Below are positions 1 to 7,717 of a stretch of DNA of 64,000 nt, piece after piece (the stretch's first letter is position 1; each line of letters opens with the position of its first letter). Both the position numbers and the translations under genes were made by a program. Under the pieces are notes generated by a model that saw nothing but the letters and a program-made list of their open reading frames with translations, made no database searches and was not told where the DNA came from. Source of the DNA: Streptomyces deccanensis (GTDB lineage: Bacteria; Actinomycetota; Actinomycetes; Streptomycetales; Streptomycetaceae); contig NZ_CP092431.1 of assembly GCF_022385335.1 (NCBI RefSeq), positions 9,734,001 to 9,798,000 of the forward strand. The letters run 5' to 3'.

Positions 1-40
1 GGCCCGCCCGTCGGGACCGCGCGCCACGGCCGTGCGCCAC

Positions 41-77
41 GGCCCGAACGTCCCTGCGGACAGGGGCCGTTCGGCAC
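41..77. promoter_or_regulatory. Tandem OsdR/DosR-like boxes upstream of the first USP
   Basis: Two GC-rich dyads lie head to tail: GGCCCGAACGTCCC at 41-54 and GGGCCGTTCGGCAC at 64-77, centres 23 bp apart. The second is about 120 nt upstream of the USP start at 191. They match the pattern GGGNCCG-NN-CGGNCCC found before many genes in this window. Binding by OsdR is inferred. Confidence 0.55.
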
Positions 78-190
78 GCCCACGGGTCACCCGGCTCCTG
101 CCCGGGGCGGCGGTCCACGACGAACATCGAGAGTGGGGGGCCACCATCCGGCGCTCCTCGGTCACCGTCCGTCGAAAGGGAAGCGGAGCC

Positions 191-1021
191 ATGACCCACA
201 ACGATGTGGTCGTAGGAGTGGACGGCACCCTCGCCTCCACCAGGGCCCTGGACTGGGCCGCCGGGGAAGCGATCCGGCGCGGTGCCGAGCTGCGCCTGGT
301 GTGCGCCGCTTCCGACCGCGACGAGGCCGCGCCGATCCTCGGGGCCGCCGTCGCGCGCGTCCACCATCGGCACCCCGGTCTCCCGGTCCTGACCGTCGCG
401 GCCGAGGGCGGCGCCGTGCGGGCGCTGGCGCGGGAGAGCGCCGACGCGGTACTCACTGTCGTCGGCACCCGGGGCATGGGGCGCACCGCCGGCCTGCTGC
501 TCGGATCGGTCAGCCTGCGGCTGTCCCGTCGCGTGCGGGGTCCGCTGCTCGTCGTGCGCGGGGACCACCCGTGCGACAGAGGGCGCGAGGTGGTGCTCGG
601 CCTGGAGGACGACACGGACGAGCGGGCCGCCCTCTACGCCTTCGAGGAGGCCCGCCGACGCGGCGCCCACCTGCGCGTCCTGCACTCCTGGTCCCACCGC
701 CACCTCACCCCCGCACTGCCGCCGCTCGTGCCCACCGAGGGCCCGCGACAGGATCCGGCCACCTCCTACGAGCGCGTCGAGGAGGCCGTCCCGCGCTTCG
801 CCCTGGCCGCACTGCGGGAGCGGTACGCCGATGTCCCGGTGGAAGCCGTCACGGTGCGCACGGGCGCGCCGGAGGCTTTGCTGGAGTCGACCCGCGAGGC
901 CGGTCTGGTGGTCGTCGGCTCGCACCACCGGACGTCCGCCGTCGCCCCGCACCACACGCAGGTCGCCCCCGTCCTGCTGCGCCGCGCGCACTGCCCGGTG
1001 GTCGTCGTCCCCGCCGCGTGA
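191..1021 (+). CDS. Universal stress protein, two UspA domains
   Basis: A tandem-domain universal stress protein of 276 residues, probably cytoplasmic. Domain 1 begins at VVVGVDGTLAS and carries the ATP-loop pattern G-2x-G-9x-G-S as GTRGMGRTAGLLLGS. Domain 2 begins at VVLGLEDD and ends CPVVVVP, but its loop (VVGSHHRTSAV) lacks the full pattern, so ATP binding there is doubtful. The frame is open further upstream, but ATG 191 is chosen because homology starts there and AAGGGAAGCGGAG precedes it. A second USP follows after 26 nt, so the two are probably an operon read from the tandem boxes at 41-77. Paired-domain USPs such as Rv2623 are classic DosR-regulon members. Confidence 0.9.
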   Translation: MTHNDVVVGVDGTLASTRALDWAAGEAIRRGAELRLVCAASDRDEAAPILGAAVARVHHRHPGLPVLTVAAEGGAVRALARESADAVLTVVGTRGMGRTAGLLLGSVSLRLSRRVRGPLLVVRGDHPCDRGREVVLGLEDDTDERAALYAFEEARRRGAHLRVLHSWSHRHLTPALPPLVPTEGPRQDPATSYERVEEAVPRFALAALRERYADVPVEAVTVRTGAPEALLESTREAGLVVVGSHHRTSAVAPHHTQVAPVLLRRAHCPVVVVPAA

Positions 1022-1047
1022 ACCGTACGACTCCAGGAGGCCCACCC

Positions 1048-1911
1048 ATGTCCCGTGTCGTCGCCGTGGGTCTGGACGGATCGCCGGAGAGCCGCGCGGC
1101 CGCGGACTGGGCCGCCCGTGAGGCCCGGCTGCACTCCGTCGCCCTTCGGGTCGTGCACGCCGACGACCTGCCCCCGCACCATTACGTGCCCTTCGCCGGC
1201 GAACAGATCGCTCCGCCCGGCGCGGACCGTTCCGCCGCGCTGCTGCGCGAGTCGATCGCCCGGCTGGCCCACCGCCACCCGGGCCTGCCGATCGAGGGCG
1301 AGCGACTGCCCGGGCACCCCGCGTCGGCCCTGGTCGCCGTGGCCGAGGGCAGCGAACTGCTGGCGCTCGGGTCGCGGGGGCTGGGCAGGGCCGCCGGGTT
1401 CCTGCTCGGCTCCGTCGCGGCGGCCGTGGTGGCGCGGGCCGGACGGCCGGTCGTCCTCGTCCGCGCCGAAGCCGCGAGCGAGTACCGCACCGACGCGTCC
1501 GGGAACGCGACGACCGCCTACCGGGACGTCGTGCTGGGGCTGAACCTCGGCGAAACCGACGACACGGTCGTCGCGTTCGCCTTCGACGCGGCCGCACGGC
1601 GCGCGACGGGACTGCGCGTCGTCCACGGCCGCGGCACCCCGCGGCCCGGCGACAGCTGGACTGCCGGGGCCGAACAGGAGCCGTCCGTCCGCCTCGCGCC
1701 CTGGCGGGACAAGTTCCCCGGTGTGGAGGTGACCGAGGAGGCCGTGGTCGGCCGGGCCGGAAAGCAGTTGGTGAACGCTTCCCTCGACGCCTCCCTCGTG
1801 GTCGTCGGCCGCCGTGTCCGCCGGGCCCCGCCGGCCTCGCACATCGGTCCCGTGACCTACGCGGTCGTACGGCGCTCCCTCGCCCCGGTCGCCGTCGTCC
1901 CGCACCTCTGA
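1048..1911 (+). CDS. Universal stress protein, two UspA domains
   Basis: A 287-residue tandem USP. Domain 1 starts VVAVGLDGSPES and has an intact ATP loop, GSRGLGRAAGFLLGS. Domain 2 starts at DVVLGLNLGETDD and ends LAPVAVVPHL; its loop (GRRVRRAPPASHIGP) is the degenerate type usual in second domains of this family. The start is set by AGGAGG at 1035-1040, eight bases before ATG 1048. It follows the first USP by 26 nt and is probably co-transcribed. USPs of this type bind ATP and slow growth in mycobacteria (Rv2623); that role is inferred here. A strong hairpin at 1929-1960 ends the unit. Confidence 0.9.
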   Translation: MSRVVAVGLDGSPESRAAADWAAREARLHSVALRVVHADDLPPHHYVPFAGEQIAPPGADRSAALLRESIARLAHRHPGLPIEGERLPGHPASALVAVAEGSELLALGSRGLGRAAGFLLGSVAAAVVARAGRPVVLVRAEAASEYRTDASGNATTAYRDVVLGLNLGETDDTVVAFAFDAAARRATGLRVVHGRGTPRPGDSWTAGAEQEPSVRLAPWRDKFPGVEVTEEAVVGRAGKQLVNASLDASLVVVGRRVRRAPPASHIGPVTYAVVRRSLAPVAVVPHL

Positions 1912-1928
1912 CACCGCGCACGCCCGAA

Positions 1929-1960
1929 CCGCCCTGCCCCGGACAGGAGGGGCAGGGCGG
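1929..1960. terminator. Bidirectional hairpin terminator
   Basis: A perfect 12-bp stem (CCGCCCTGCCCC with GGGGCAGGGCGG) encloses an 8-nt loop between the convergent ends of the USP pair and ppdK. It has no U-tract, as is common in Streptomyces. Confidence 0.7.
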
Positions 1961-2008
1961 CGCTCCAGTGCGCGTGGGACGCGGCGGGACGGGATCGAGC
2001 GACACCGG

Positions 2009-4696
2009 TCACCGGCTGTCGCTGACATCCGTCCCGGTCAGGGTGGCCCGGCCGGCCTCCAGGCGGGCCACGGGGACGCGGAAGGGGGAGCAGGAGACGT
2101 AGTCGAGTCCGGCCGCGTGGAAGAAGTGCACCGACTCAGGGTCGCCGCCGTGCTCGCCGCACACCCCGATCGTCAGGTCGGGGCGGGCGGCGCGGCCCTC
2201 GTCGACCGCGATCCGGACCAGGCGGCCCACACCCTCGCGGTCGATCGTCTCGAACGGCGAGGCGGTGAACACGCCCTTGTCGAGGTAGGCGGAGAAGAAC
2301 TCCGCCTCGACGTCGTCGCGGGAGAAGCCCCACGCCGTCTGGGTGAGGTCGTTGGTGCCGAAGGAGAAGAACTCCGCCTCCTCGGCGATCCGGCCCGCGG
2401 TGAGCGCGGCCCTCGGCAGTTCGATCATCGTGCCGACGGGGCACCGCACGGGCACACCGGTCTCCTCCCCGACCCTGGCCAGCACCTGCTCCACCTCCTC
2501 ACGGGCGAGCCGTAGCTCCTCGACCGCGCCGACCAGCGGAACCATGATTTCCGCGTGCGGTGCGCCACCGGCCCGGACGCGCTGCGCGACTGCCTCGGCG
2601 ATCGCCCTCACCTGCATGGCGACCAGCCCGGGAACCACCAGCCCGAGGCGCACGCCCCGCAGGCCGAGCATCGGGTTCTCCTCGTGCATGCGGTCGACCG
2701 CCGTCAACAGCTCGGTGTCGTGCGCGGCGGGCAGCTCACCCCGGGCCTCGGCGGTGGCGACCCGGACGGCGAGTTCGGTGCGGTCGGGCAGGAACTCGTG
2801 CAGCGGCGGGTCCAGCAGACGAATGGTGACCGGCAGGCCGTCCATCGCCTCCAGGATGCCGACGAAGTCGCGTCGCTGCAGGGGCAGCAGAACCCCGAGT
2901 GCCCGCGCCCGCTGGGCGTCGGTGCGGGCCAGGATCATCTCCTCGACCAGCTTGCGCCGCTCGCCGAGGAACATGTGCTCGGTCCGGCACAGTCCGATGC
3001 CCTGCGCGCCGAACCGCCGGGCGCGGGCCGCGTCCTCGGGCGTGTCGGCGTTGGCGCGCACCTCCAGCCGCCGTACGGCGTCGGCGTGTTGCAGGGCCCG
3101 GGCGCCGGCCGCGACGATCCCGTTCGCCTGCTCGCCGGTCTCCAGGTAGCGCATGAACGCCGAGGCGACCAACGGAACGCCACCCGGGTACACGGCGCCG
3201 GCCGAGCCGTCGACCGAGACGACGGTGCCCTCCTCGACGACGGTGCCCGCCCGTGTGGTGAAGCGCCGGGCGTCGGTGTTCACGGTGAGTTCCTCGGCGC
3301 CGCACACACAGACCTTGCCCATGCCGCGGGCCACCACGGCCGCGTGGCTGGTCTTGCCGCCCCGGCTGGTCAGCACCGCCTGGGCCGCCAGCATGCCGGG
3401 CAGGTCGTCGGGGGTGGTCTCCTGGCGCACGAGGACCACCTGCTCGCCGGCGGCCGCCCGGCGTACGGCCTCGGCAGAGTCGAAGACCGCCGCACCGACA
3501 GCGGCACCGGGCGAGGCCGGGATGCCGTGGGCGAGGGCGTCACCGGTCGCGGCGGTGTCGAAGCGCGGGAACATGAGCCGGGCGAGCCCGTCCCCGCTGA
3601 CCCGGGCGAGCGCCTCGTCCGGCGTGATGAGCCCCTCCTCGACCAGCTCGGCGGCGATGGCGAACGCGGCCTCGGCGGTGCGCTTGCCGACCCGGGTCTG
3701 GAGCATCCACAGGGTGCCGCGCTCGATGGTGAACTCGATGTCGCACAGGTCGCGGTAGTGCCGCTCCAGGGTGCCCATGTGGTCGCACAGGCGTCGGTAC
3801 GACCCCGGGTCCAGCCGCTCCAGGTCCGTCAGGGGGACCGTGTTGCGGATACCGGCCACGACGTCCTCGCCCTGGGCGTTGGACAGGTAGTCGCCGTAGA
3901 GCCCGGGGCGCCCGGTGGCGGGGTCCCGCGTGAAGGCGACACCACTGCCGGAATCGGCGCCGAGGTTGCCGAAGACCATGCGCTGCACGGTGACCGCCGT
4001 GCCGAGATCCTCGGGGATGTGCTCGCGCCTGCGGTACAGGCGGGCGCGTTCGCCGTTCCAGGAGCGGAAGACCGCGAGGACGGCGAGACGGAGTTGCTCG
4101 GCAGGGGACTGGGGGAAGTCCTGTCCGGTCTCGTCGCGGATCAGGGACTTGTAGGTCTCCACGAGCCAGGCGAGGTCGCCCGCGTCGAGATCCACGTCGT
4201 CCTGGACCTCCCGGGCCTCCTTGAGCAGGGTGATGGTCCCTTCGAACAGGGCCGTGTCGACCCCCATGACCGTGCTGCCGAACATCTGGACGAGCCGGCG
4301 GTAGGAGTCCCAGGCGAACCGCTCGTTCCCGGACGTCTTGGCGAGCCCCTGGACGGATTCGTCGTTCAGGCCGATGTCGAGGACCGTCTCCATCATGCCG
4401 GGCATCGAGAAGCGCGCTCCCGAACGGACCGACAGCAGCAGCGGGTCGTCCCGCTGCCCCAGGGACCGTCCGGCGGCCCGCTCCATCGCCGTGAGATGCC
4501 GGGAGATCTCCGCCGTCATCCCCTCCGGTTCCGCACCCGTGGCCAGGAAGGCCCGGCAGGCCTCCGTGGTGACGGTGAAACCGGGCGGGACCGGGAGGCC
4601 CAGCCGGGTCATCTCGGCCAGGTTCGCTCCCTTGCCGCCGAGCAGGTCGGCCATCTCCCGGCCGCCCTCCGCGAAGTCGTACACGTAACGGACCAT
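2009..4696 (-). CDS. ppdK: Pyruvate, phosphate dikinase
   Basis: An 895-residue PPDK, the normal family length. It interconverts pyruvate + ATP + Pi with phosphoenolpyruvate + AMP + PPi. The N-terminal nucleotide-binding domain opens with GGKGANLAEMTRLGLPVPPG, the phospho-histidine is H451 in GGKTSHAAVVARGMG, and the C-terminal TIM-barrel has the catalytic cysteine C846 in GVCGEHGGDPES. The start ATG (4696) follows a GGAGG-like site on the minus strand. An OsdR-type box, GGGCCGATGGGCCC, lies about 100 nt upstream at 4792-4805. PPDK can run toward ATP from PPi in energy-limited cells or toward PEP in gluconeogenesis. The nearby phosphofructokinase with PPi-type residues (56952-57977) makes the PPi-saving direction attractive, but this is inference. 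Confidence 0.97.
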   Translation of the reverse strand: MVRYVYDFAEGGREMADLLGGKGANLAEMTRLGLPVPPGFTVTTEACRAFLATGAEPEGMTAEISRHLTAMERAAGRSLGQRDDPLLLSVRSGARFSMPGMMETVLDIGLNDESVQGLAKTSGNERFAWDSYRRLVQMFGSTVMGVDTALFEGTITLLKEAREVQDDVDLDAGDLAWLVETYKSLIRDETGQDFPQSPAEQLRLAVLAVFRSWNGERARLYRRREHIPEDLGTAVTVQRMVFGNLGADSGSGVAFTRDPATGRPGLYGDYLSNAQGEDVVAGIRNTVPLTDLERLDPGSYRRLCDHMGTLERHYRDLCDIEFTIERGTLWMLQTRVGKRTAEAAFAIAAELVEEGLITPDEALARVSGDGLARLMFPRFDTAATGDALAHGIPASPGAAVGAAVFDSAEAVRRAAAGEQVVLVRQETTPDDLPGMLAAQAVLTSRGGKTSHAAVVARGMGKVCVCGAEELTVNTDARRFTTRAGTVVEEGTVVSVDGSAGAVYPGGVPLVASAFMRYLETGEQANGIVAAGARALQHADAVRRLEVRANADTPEDAARARRFGAQGIGLCRTEHMFLGERRKLVEEMILARTDAQRARALGVLLPLQRRDFVGILEAMDGLPVTIRLLDPPLHEFLPDRTELAVRVATAEARGELPAAHDTELLTAVDRMHEENPMLGLRGVRLGLVVPGLVAMQVRAIAEAVAQRVRAGGAPHAEIMVPLVGAVEELRLAREEVEQVLARVGEETGVPVRCPVGTMIELPRAALTAGRIAEEAEFFSFGTNDLTQTAWGFSRDDVEAEFFSAYLDKGVFTASPFETIDREGVGRLVRIAVDEGRAARPDLTIGVCGEHGGDPESVHFFHAAGLDYVSCSPFRVPVARLEAGRATLTGTDVSDSR

Positions 4697-4791
4697 GACA
4701 CCGGTCTCCTCCGGTTGGCTGCGGACTCGCTGCAGCTCCAGCGTCGAACGGACGGCGGCCCGCCCGGCAGGTGCTGTCCGTCCCCGGGGGC

Positions 4792-4805
4792 GGGCCGATG
4801 GGCCC
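4792..4805. promoter_or_regulatory. OsdR/DosR-like box between ppdK and the kinase relic
   Basis: GGGCCGATGGGCCC, an imperfect 14-bp dyad centred 102 nt upstream of the ppdK start and 141 nt upstream of the GTG of the kinase relic on the other strand. It may serve both directions. Confidence 0.6.
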
Positions 4806-4886
4806 TGGTCCGCTTTGGTCCGCTGTTGGTCTCCGGCCGCGCGGATGACCGTGGCTGATGACCGGAACGGTCTGTGCCCCCTGGCC

Positions 4887-4926
4887 GGGACAGCGCGGAA
4901 CAGCGCAGGACAGAGCGGGGCAGAGC
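4887..4926 (+). repeat. Four tandem 10-bp repeats
   Basis: Consecutive 10-mers GGGACAGCGC, GGAACAGCGC, AGGACAGAGC and GGGGCAGAGC share the pattern GGRACAGMGC. They sit directly upstream of the GTG that begins the kinase-head relic. One unit per helical turn could bind a protein on one face, but it may be simple slippage. Confidence 0.6.
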
Positions 4927-4939
4927 AGCCAGGAGCACG

Positions 4940-5128
4940 GTGGCAAGCTCCGACGACGCCCGTGTCCGGTTGCCGCAGTTGAGGTTGGACGAGCTGTTGG
5001 AGGAGTTGCAGGCGCGTCTGGATGCGGCGCGGGGGGCTCCCGGGGAACCCGGCGGGGGGAGGGGACGTCCGGCGTCGGGAGGAGGCCGCTCGGCCCCGTG
5101 CCGGGGACGGCCGGGAGTCCGACGCTGA
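4940..5128 (+). pseudogene. Relic of the 5' end of an OsdK-type sensor kinase
   Basis: A GTG-initiated frame of 62 codons. Its first 32 residues match the start of the sensor kinase at 13497: both begin with GTG-GCA-AGC and share LPQLRLDELLEELQARLDAA. The DNA is identical for 65 nt (4971-5035 equals 13537-13601). After DAARG the homology stops and a low-complexity Gly/Arg/Pro tail runs to a stop. No GAF, HisKA or ATPase domain is present. It is therefore a truncated duplicate, or one recombination footprint of the kinase gene. It could still be translated as a coiled leader peptide. It lies 40 nt upstream of the CBS-BON gene. Confidence 0.75.
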
Positions 5129-5168
5129 AGGTGTCGCAGTGTGTCACCCGAGCATCTCGGAGGTCGCC

Positions 5169-5948
5169 ATGACCGGCACTCCCCATCTCGTGAGCGATGT
5201 GATGACCCGCACGGTGGGGGCCGTGCGCCACCGGGCGGCGTTCAAGGACATCGTGAAGGCCATGCGGCAGTGGCACGTCAGCGCGGTTCCCGTCGTGGAC
5301 GACGAGGAACGCGTCGTGGGCGTCGTCTCCGAGGCGGACCTGCTGCACAAGGAAGAACTGCGTGACGGCGACCCGGACCTGCCCAGGGCCGGACACGCAC
5401 CGGCCGGAGGATTCCCGTATCCGCGGCTCCGGCGACTGTCCGACCTCGGCAAGGCGGCCGCGGTGGAGGCGGAGGGGTTGATGACCGCGCCGGCCGTCAC
5501 CGTCCACGGCGACACGACCCTGGCGCAGGCCGCCCGGCTGATGGCCCGGCACCGGGTCAAGCGGCTTCCGGTGGTCGACGCCGAGGGTCGGCTGCGGGGC
5601 GTCGTCAGCCGCTCCGACCTGTTGAAGGTGTTCCTGCGCGACGACGCGGACATCGCCGAGGAGATCCGGCGCGACGTCGTGCCGATGCTCGACCCGGACT
5701 CGGACGGACCGGGGTCGGACGGACCGTTCCGGGATGAACCGGTCCGGGTGGCCGTGCGCAAGGGAGTCGTCACCCTCACGGGCCGGCCCCGGAACACCGC
5801 CCTCGTCCCCGTGGCCGCCCGTCTCGCACGCGCCGTCGAGGGCGTGGTGGACGTCGACTGCGCGTTCACCGGCACGGACTCCGGCCCCGGCCCGGACCAG
5901 CAGAGGAGGAGTGAAGCCGGACGTCCGACCGCGAAGGAGGGGGCATGA
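5169..5948 (+). CDS. CBS-pair and BON domain protein (Hrp1-like with BON tail)
   Basis: A 259-residue cytoplasmic protein. CBS1 starts at VSDVMTRTVGAVRH and contains the VVDDEERVVGVVSEADLL core; CBS2 (about 100-170) contains RHRVKRLPVVDAEGRLRGVVS; a BON domain (about 180-245) carries RKGVVTLTGRP and ends VEGVVDVDC. CBS pairs commonly bind adenylates or other nucleotides; BON is usually a lipid/protein-interaction fold. The ligand is unknown. ATG 5169 is chosen because GGAGG lies 8 nt upstream. The stop overlaps the start of the next gene (ATGA), so translation is coupled to the phosphoglucomutase. One of five such genes in the window. The CBS half resembles mycobacterial Hrp1 (Rv2626c), a DosR-regulon protein. 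Confidence 0.88.
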   Translation: MTGTPHLVSDVMTRTVGAVRHRAAFKDIVKAMRQWHVSAVPVVDDEERVVGVVSEADLLHKEELRDGDPDLPRAGHAPAGGFPYPRLRRLSDLGKAAAVEAEGLMTAPAVTVHGDTTLAQAARLMARHRVKRLPVVDAEGRLRGVVSRSDLLKVFLRDDADIAEEIRRDVVPMLDPDSDGPGSDGPFRDEPVRVAVRKGVVTLTGRPRNTALVPVAARLARAVEGVVDVDCAFTGTDSGPGPDQQRRSEAGRPTAKEGA

Positions 5949-6697
5949 GCATCGCATCCCGGCAACCGCTCGCTCCCGTGCTGCGGGAGGTCCGGGCGGT
6001 CGTGTTCGACACCGACGGAGTGATCACCGACTCGGCACGGGTGCACGCCGCGGCCTGGAAGACCGCCTTCGACGCCTTCCTGCGCGCGCATCCGCCCGAC
6101 GACCCGCGGCAGGGGCGCCCCTTCGACGTCCGGGACGACTATCTGCGCTTCGTGGACGGCAGATCACGGCTCGACGGGGCCGGCGCCTTCCTCGCGTCGC
6201 GTGGCCTCGAACCGTCGGCGCGGACGGTGCGCGCCGTGGCGGCGGAGAAGGAACGGCTGTTCACCCGGCGACTCGGCGAACAGGGCGTCGAGGCCTACCC
6301 GGGGACCGTACGGCTGGTCCGTGCCCTGCGGGCGGCACGCCGGCCGGTGGCCGCGGTGTCCGCCTCCCGGCACGCCCGCGAGCTGCTCAGCGGGGCCGGG
6401 GTGGTCGATCTCTTCGACGCCCTGGTCGACGGAGGAGAGGCGGCCCGCCTGGGGCTGGCCGGAAAGCCCTGCCCCGACCTGTTCCTGGAAGCGGCTCGAC
6501 GTCTCGATGTCCCCCCGGACCGTGCGGCGGTCGTCGAGGACGCCCTGGCCGGAGTCGAGGCCGGCCGACGCGGCGGCTTCCGCCTGGTCGTCGGAGTGGA
6601 CCGCGCCCATGGCCCCGACACCGGGGAACGTCTGCTCCGGCACGGCGCCGACATCGTGGTGGCCGACCTCGGTGAACTCCTCGAAGGCGGACCGTGA
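5945..6697 (+). CDS. pgmB: HAD-family beta-phosphoglucomutase
   Basis: A 250-residue HAD hydrolase with the nucleophile motif VVFDTDGVITDSA (Asp nucleophile, Asp +2), a helical cap, a Ser/Thr motif in AAVSASRHA, the Lys in LAGKPCPD and the acidic motif AAVVEDALAGVEAG. The cap and the VEDALAG motif are typical of beta-phosphoglucomutase, which converts beta-glucose-1-phosphate to glucose-6-phosphate. That substrate is the product of GH65 disaccharide phosphorylases, one of which is at 34217-36592. The two genes are usually adjacent in other genomes but are 28 kb apart here. It overlaps the CBS-BON gene by 4 nt. A related HAD phosphatase cannot be excluded. Confidence 0.85.
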   Translation: MSIASRQPLAPVLREVRAVVFDTDGVITDSARVHAAAWKTAFDAFLRAHPPDDPRQGRPFDVRDDYLRFVDGRSRLDGAGAFLASRGLEPSARTVRAVAAEKERLFTRRLGEQGVEAYPGTVRLVRALRAARRPVAAVSASRHARELLSGAGVVDLFDALVDGGEAARLGLAGKPCPDLFLEAARRLDVPPDRAAVVEDALAGVEAGRRGGFRLVVGVDRAHGPDTGERLLRHGADIVVADLGELLEGGP

Positions 6698-6717
6698 GAG
6701 ACGAGCAGGGACGAGCA

Positions 6718-6736
6718 GGGCAGGCAGCCCCTGCCC
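6718..6736. terminator. Weak hairpin between convergent genes
   Basis: A 7-bp stem (GGGCAGG with CCTGCCC) with a 5-nt loop lies in the 41-nt gap between the convergent pgmB and the membrane-protein gene. It is short, and the function is presumed. Confidence 0.4.
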
Positions 6737-6738
6737 GG

Positions 6739-7329
6739 TCAGCTCGTCCTCTGGCTCCACAGCGGGCCGATCCGGGCCCAGTCCGTCCCCCATCGCTCGA
6801 CGCGCCGCCGGTCGATCCACCGGCGTCCGGCGCCGCCGGCGCCGAACACCAGACCGCTCAGGGCGAGCCCGGCGACGACGCCCAGGACCCCTGCCTCCAC
6901 GGCCGCCTCGGTGGGCGTGGGCGGCTCGGTGCTCAGCGCGCCCCGTCCGTCGGTCCAGACCTCGACCTCGGCGCCGGCCCGCTGTCCGGTCTCCACCATG
7001 GTCGAACCGGTACGGGTGACCCCTTCGGGGGTCGTCCAGCGCACCTGCGCCGAGGTCCTGTCGTTCCCGTCGCCCACACCCGAGGCCGTCAGCGGGACGT
7101 CGGAGACGAGGACAGCCGAGGCGGTACGACGGTCGGCACGCTGTGCGGCGAAGACGCCCTCCGCGGAGCGAGTGGTCATGACGCCGGTGATCGTGCCGCC
7201 GACCACGACGGCGATCCACACGGCCAGCACGATCCACGCCTCTGTCACGTCGTCCCGCCGGCGCAGCGGATTGCGCCGCCACCGCCACAGTGCCCTGCTC
7301 GTCTTCCTCGGGTGCCTGCCGCAGTTCAT
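6739..7329 (-). CDS. Rv1733c-like two-helix membrane protein
   Basis: A 196-residue membrane protein. A basic N-terminus with RRRNPLRRRDD-type residues precedes a first membrane helix (about 30-50, AWIVLAVWIAVVVGGTITGV). A large extracytoplasmic domain follows, with VRWTTPEGVTRTG and VEVWTDGRG, then a second helix (about 144-163, AGVLGVVAGLALSGLVFG) and a basic tail ending W-x-R-IGPLWSQR. This architecture and ending match the family of mycobacterial Rv1733c, a DosR-regulon antigen of unknown function. A paralogue is at 51221-51826 (shared ending EPLWS-x-R). The start is ATG 7329; a weak GGAGG-like site precedes it on the minus strand. A possible box lies at 7448-7461. Confidence 0.8.
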   Translation of the reverse strand: MNCGRHPRKTSRALWRWRRNPLRRRDDVTEAWIVLAVWIAVVVGGTITGVMTTRSAEGVFAAQRADRRTASAVLVSDVPLTASGVGDGNDRTSAQVRWTTPEGVTRTGSTMVETGQRAGAEVEVWTDGRGALSTEPPTPTEAAVEAGVLGVVAGLALSGLVFGAGGAGRRWIDRRRVERWGTDWARIGPLWSQRTS

Positions 7330-7447
7330 CGGTCCCAGCCTCCTCGTGTCACCGTCTCCCCAGGAAGGTGACAGCCGGGGCACGGCGGTCACAGGGGCCG
7401 AGGGGGTGCCCCCAGCGGGCCGACCGGGACCGACTCGTCGCCGAGAG

Positions 7448-7461
7448 GGGACCTTCAGCCC
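7448..7461. promoter_or_regulatory. Candidate OsdR box for the Rv1733c-like gene
   Basis: GGGACCTTCAGCCC, a degenerate dyad centred 125 nt upstream of the minus-strand start at 7329. The whole 388-nt gap 7330-7717 is a divergent promoter region; apart from this dyad and the one at 7568-7582 I see only GC-rich spacer. Confidence 0.35.
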
Positions 7462-7567
7462 TGGCCCGGCGGGGACCAGCGGCCTGCGGGCCTTGACGCG
7501 AAGCCTTCGCCCGGAGCGACGGGCGCCGGTCCGCCGAGTGGGCCCCTTGCCCCTCCGGCACCGGGTG

Positions 7568-7582
7568 GGGACCGGCCGGCCC
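7568..7582. promoter_or_regulatory. Candidate OsdR box for the alcohol dehydrogenase
   Basis: GGGACCGGCCGGCCC, a good dyad centred 143 nt upstream of the adh start codon at 7718. Confidence 0.5.
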
Positions 7583-7717
7583 ATGCGAGGTCCGGCCGAG
7601 AGGACCAAGCTGGATCTGCGGGGCCAACCCGGCACCGCACCGGCGTCCGGAAGTACGGCCCGTGGGTCGACCACCGGTCCGCAGGGCCCGGGAAACAGAG
7701 AAGGGCAGGGGATCGTC

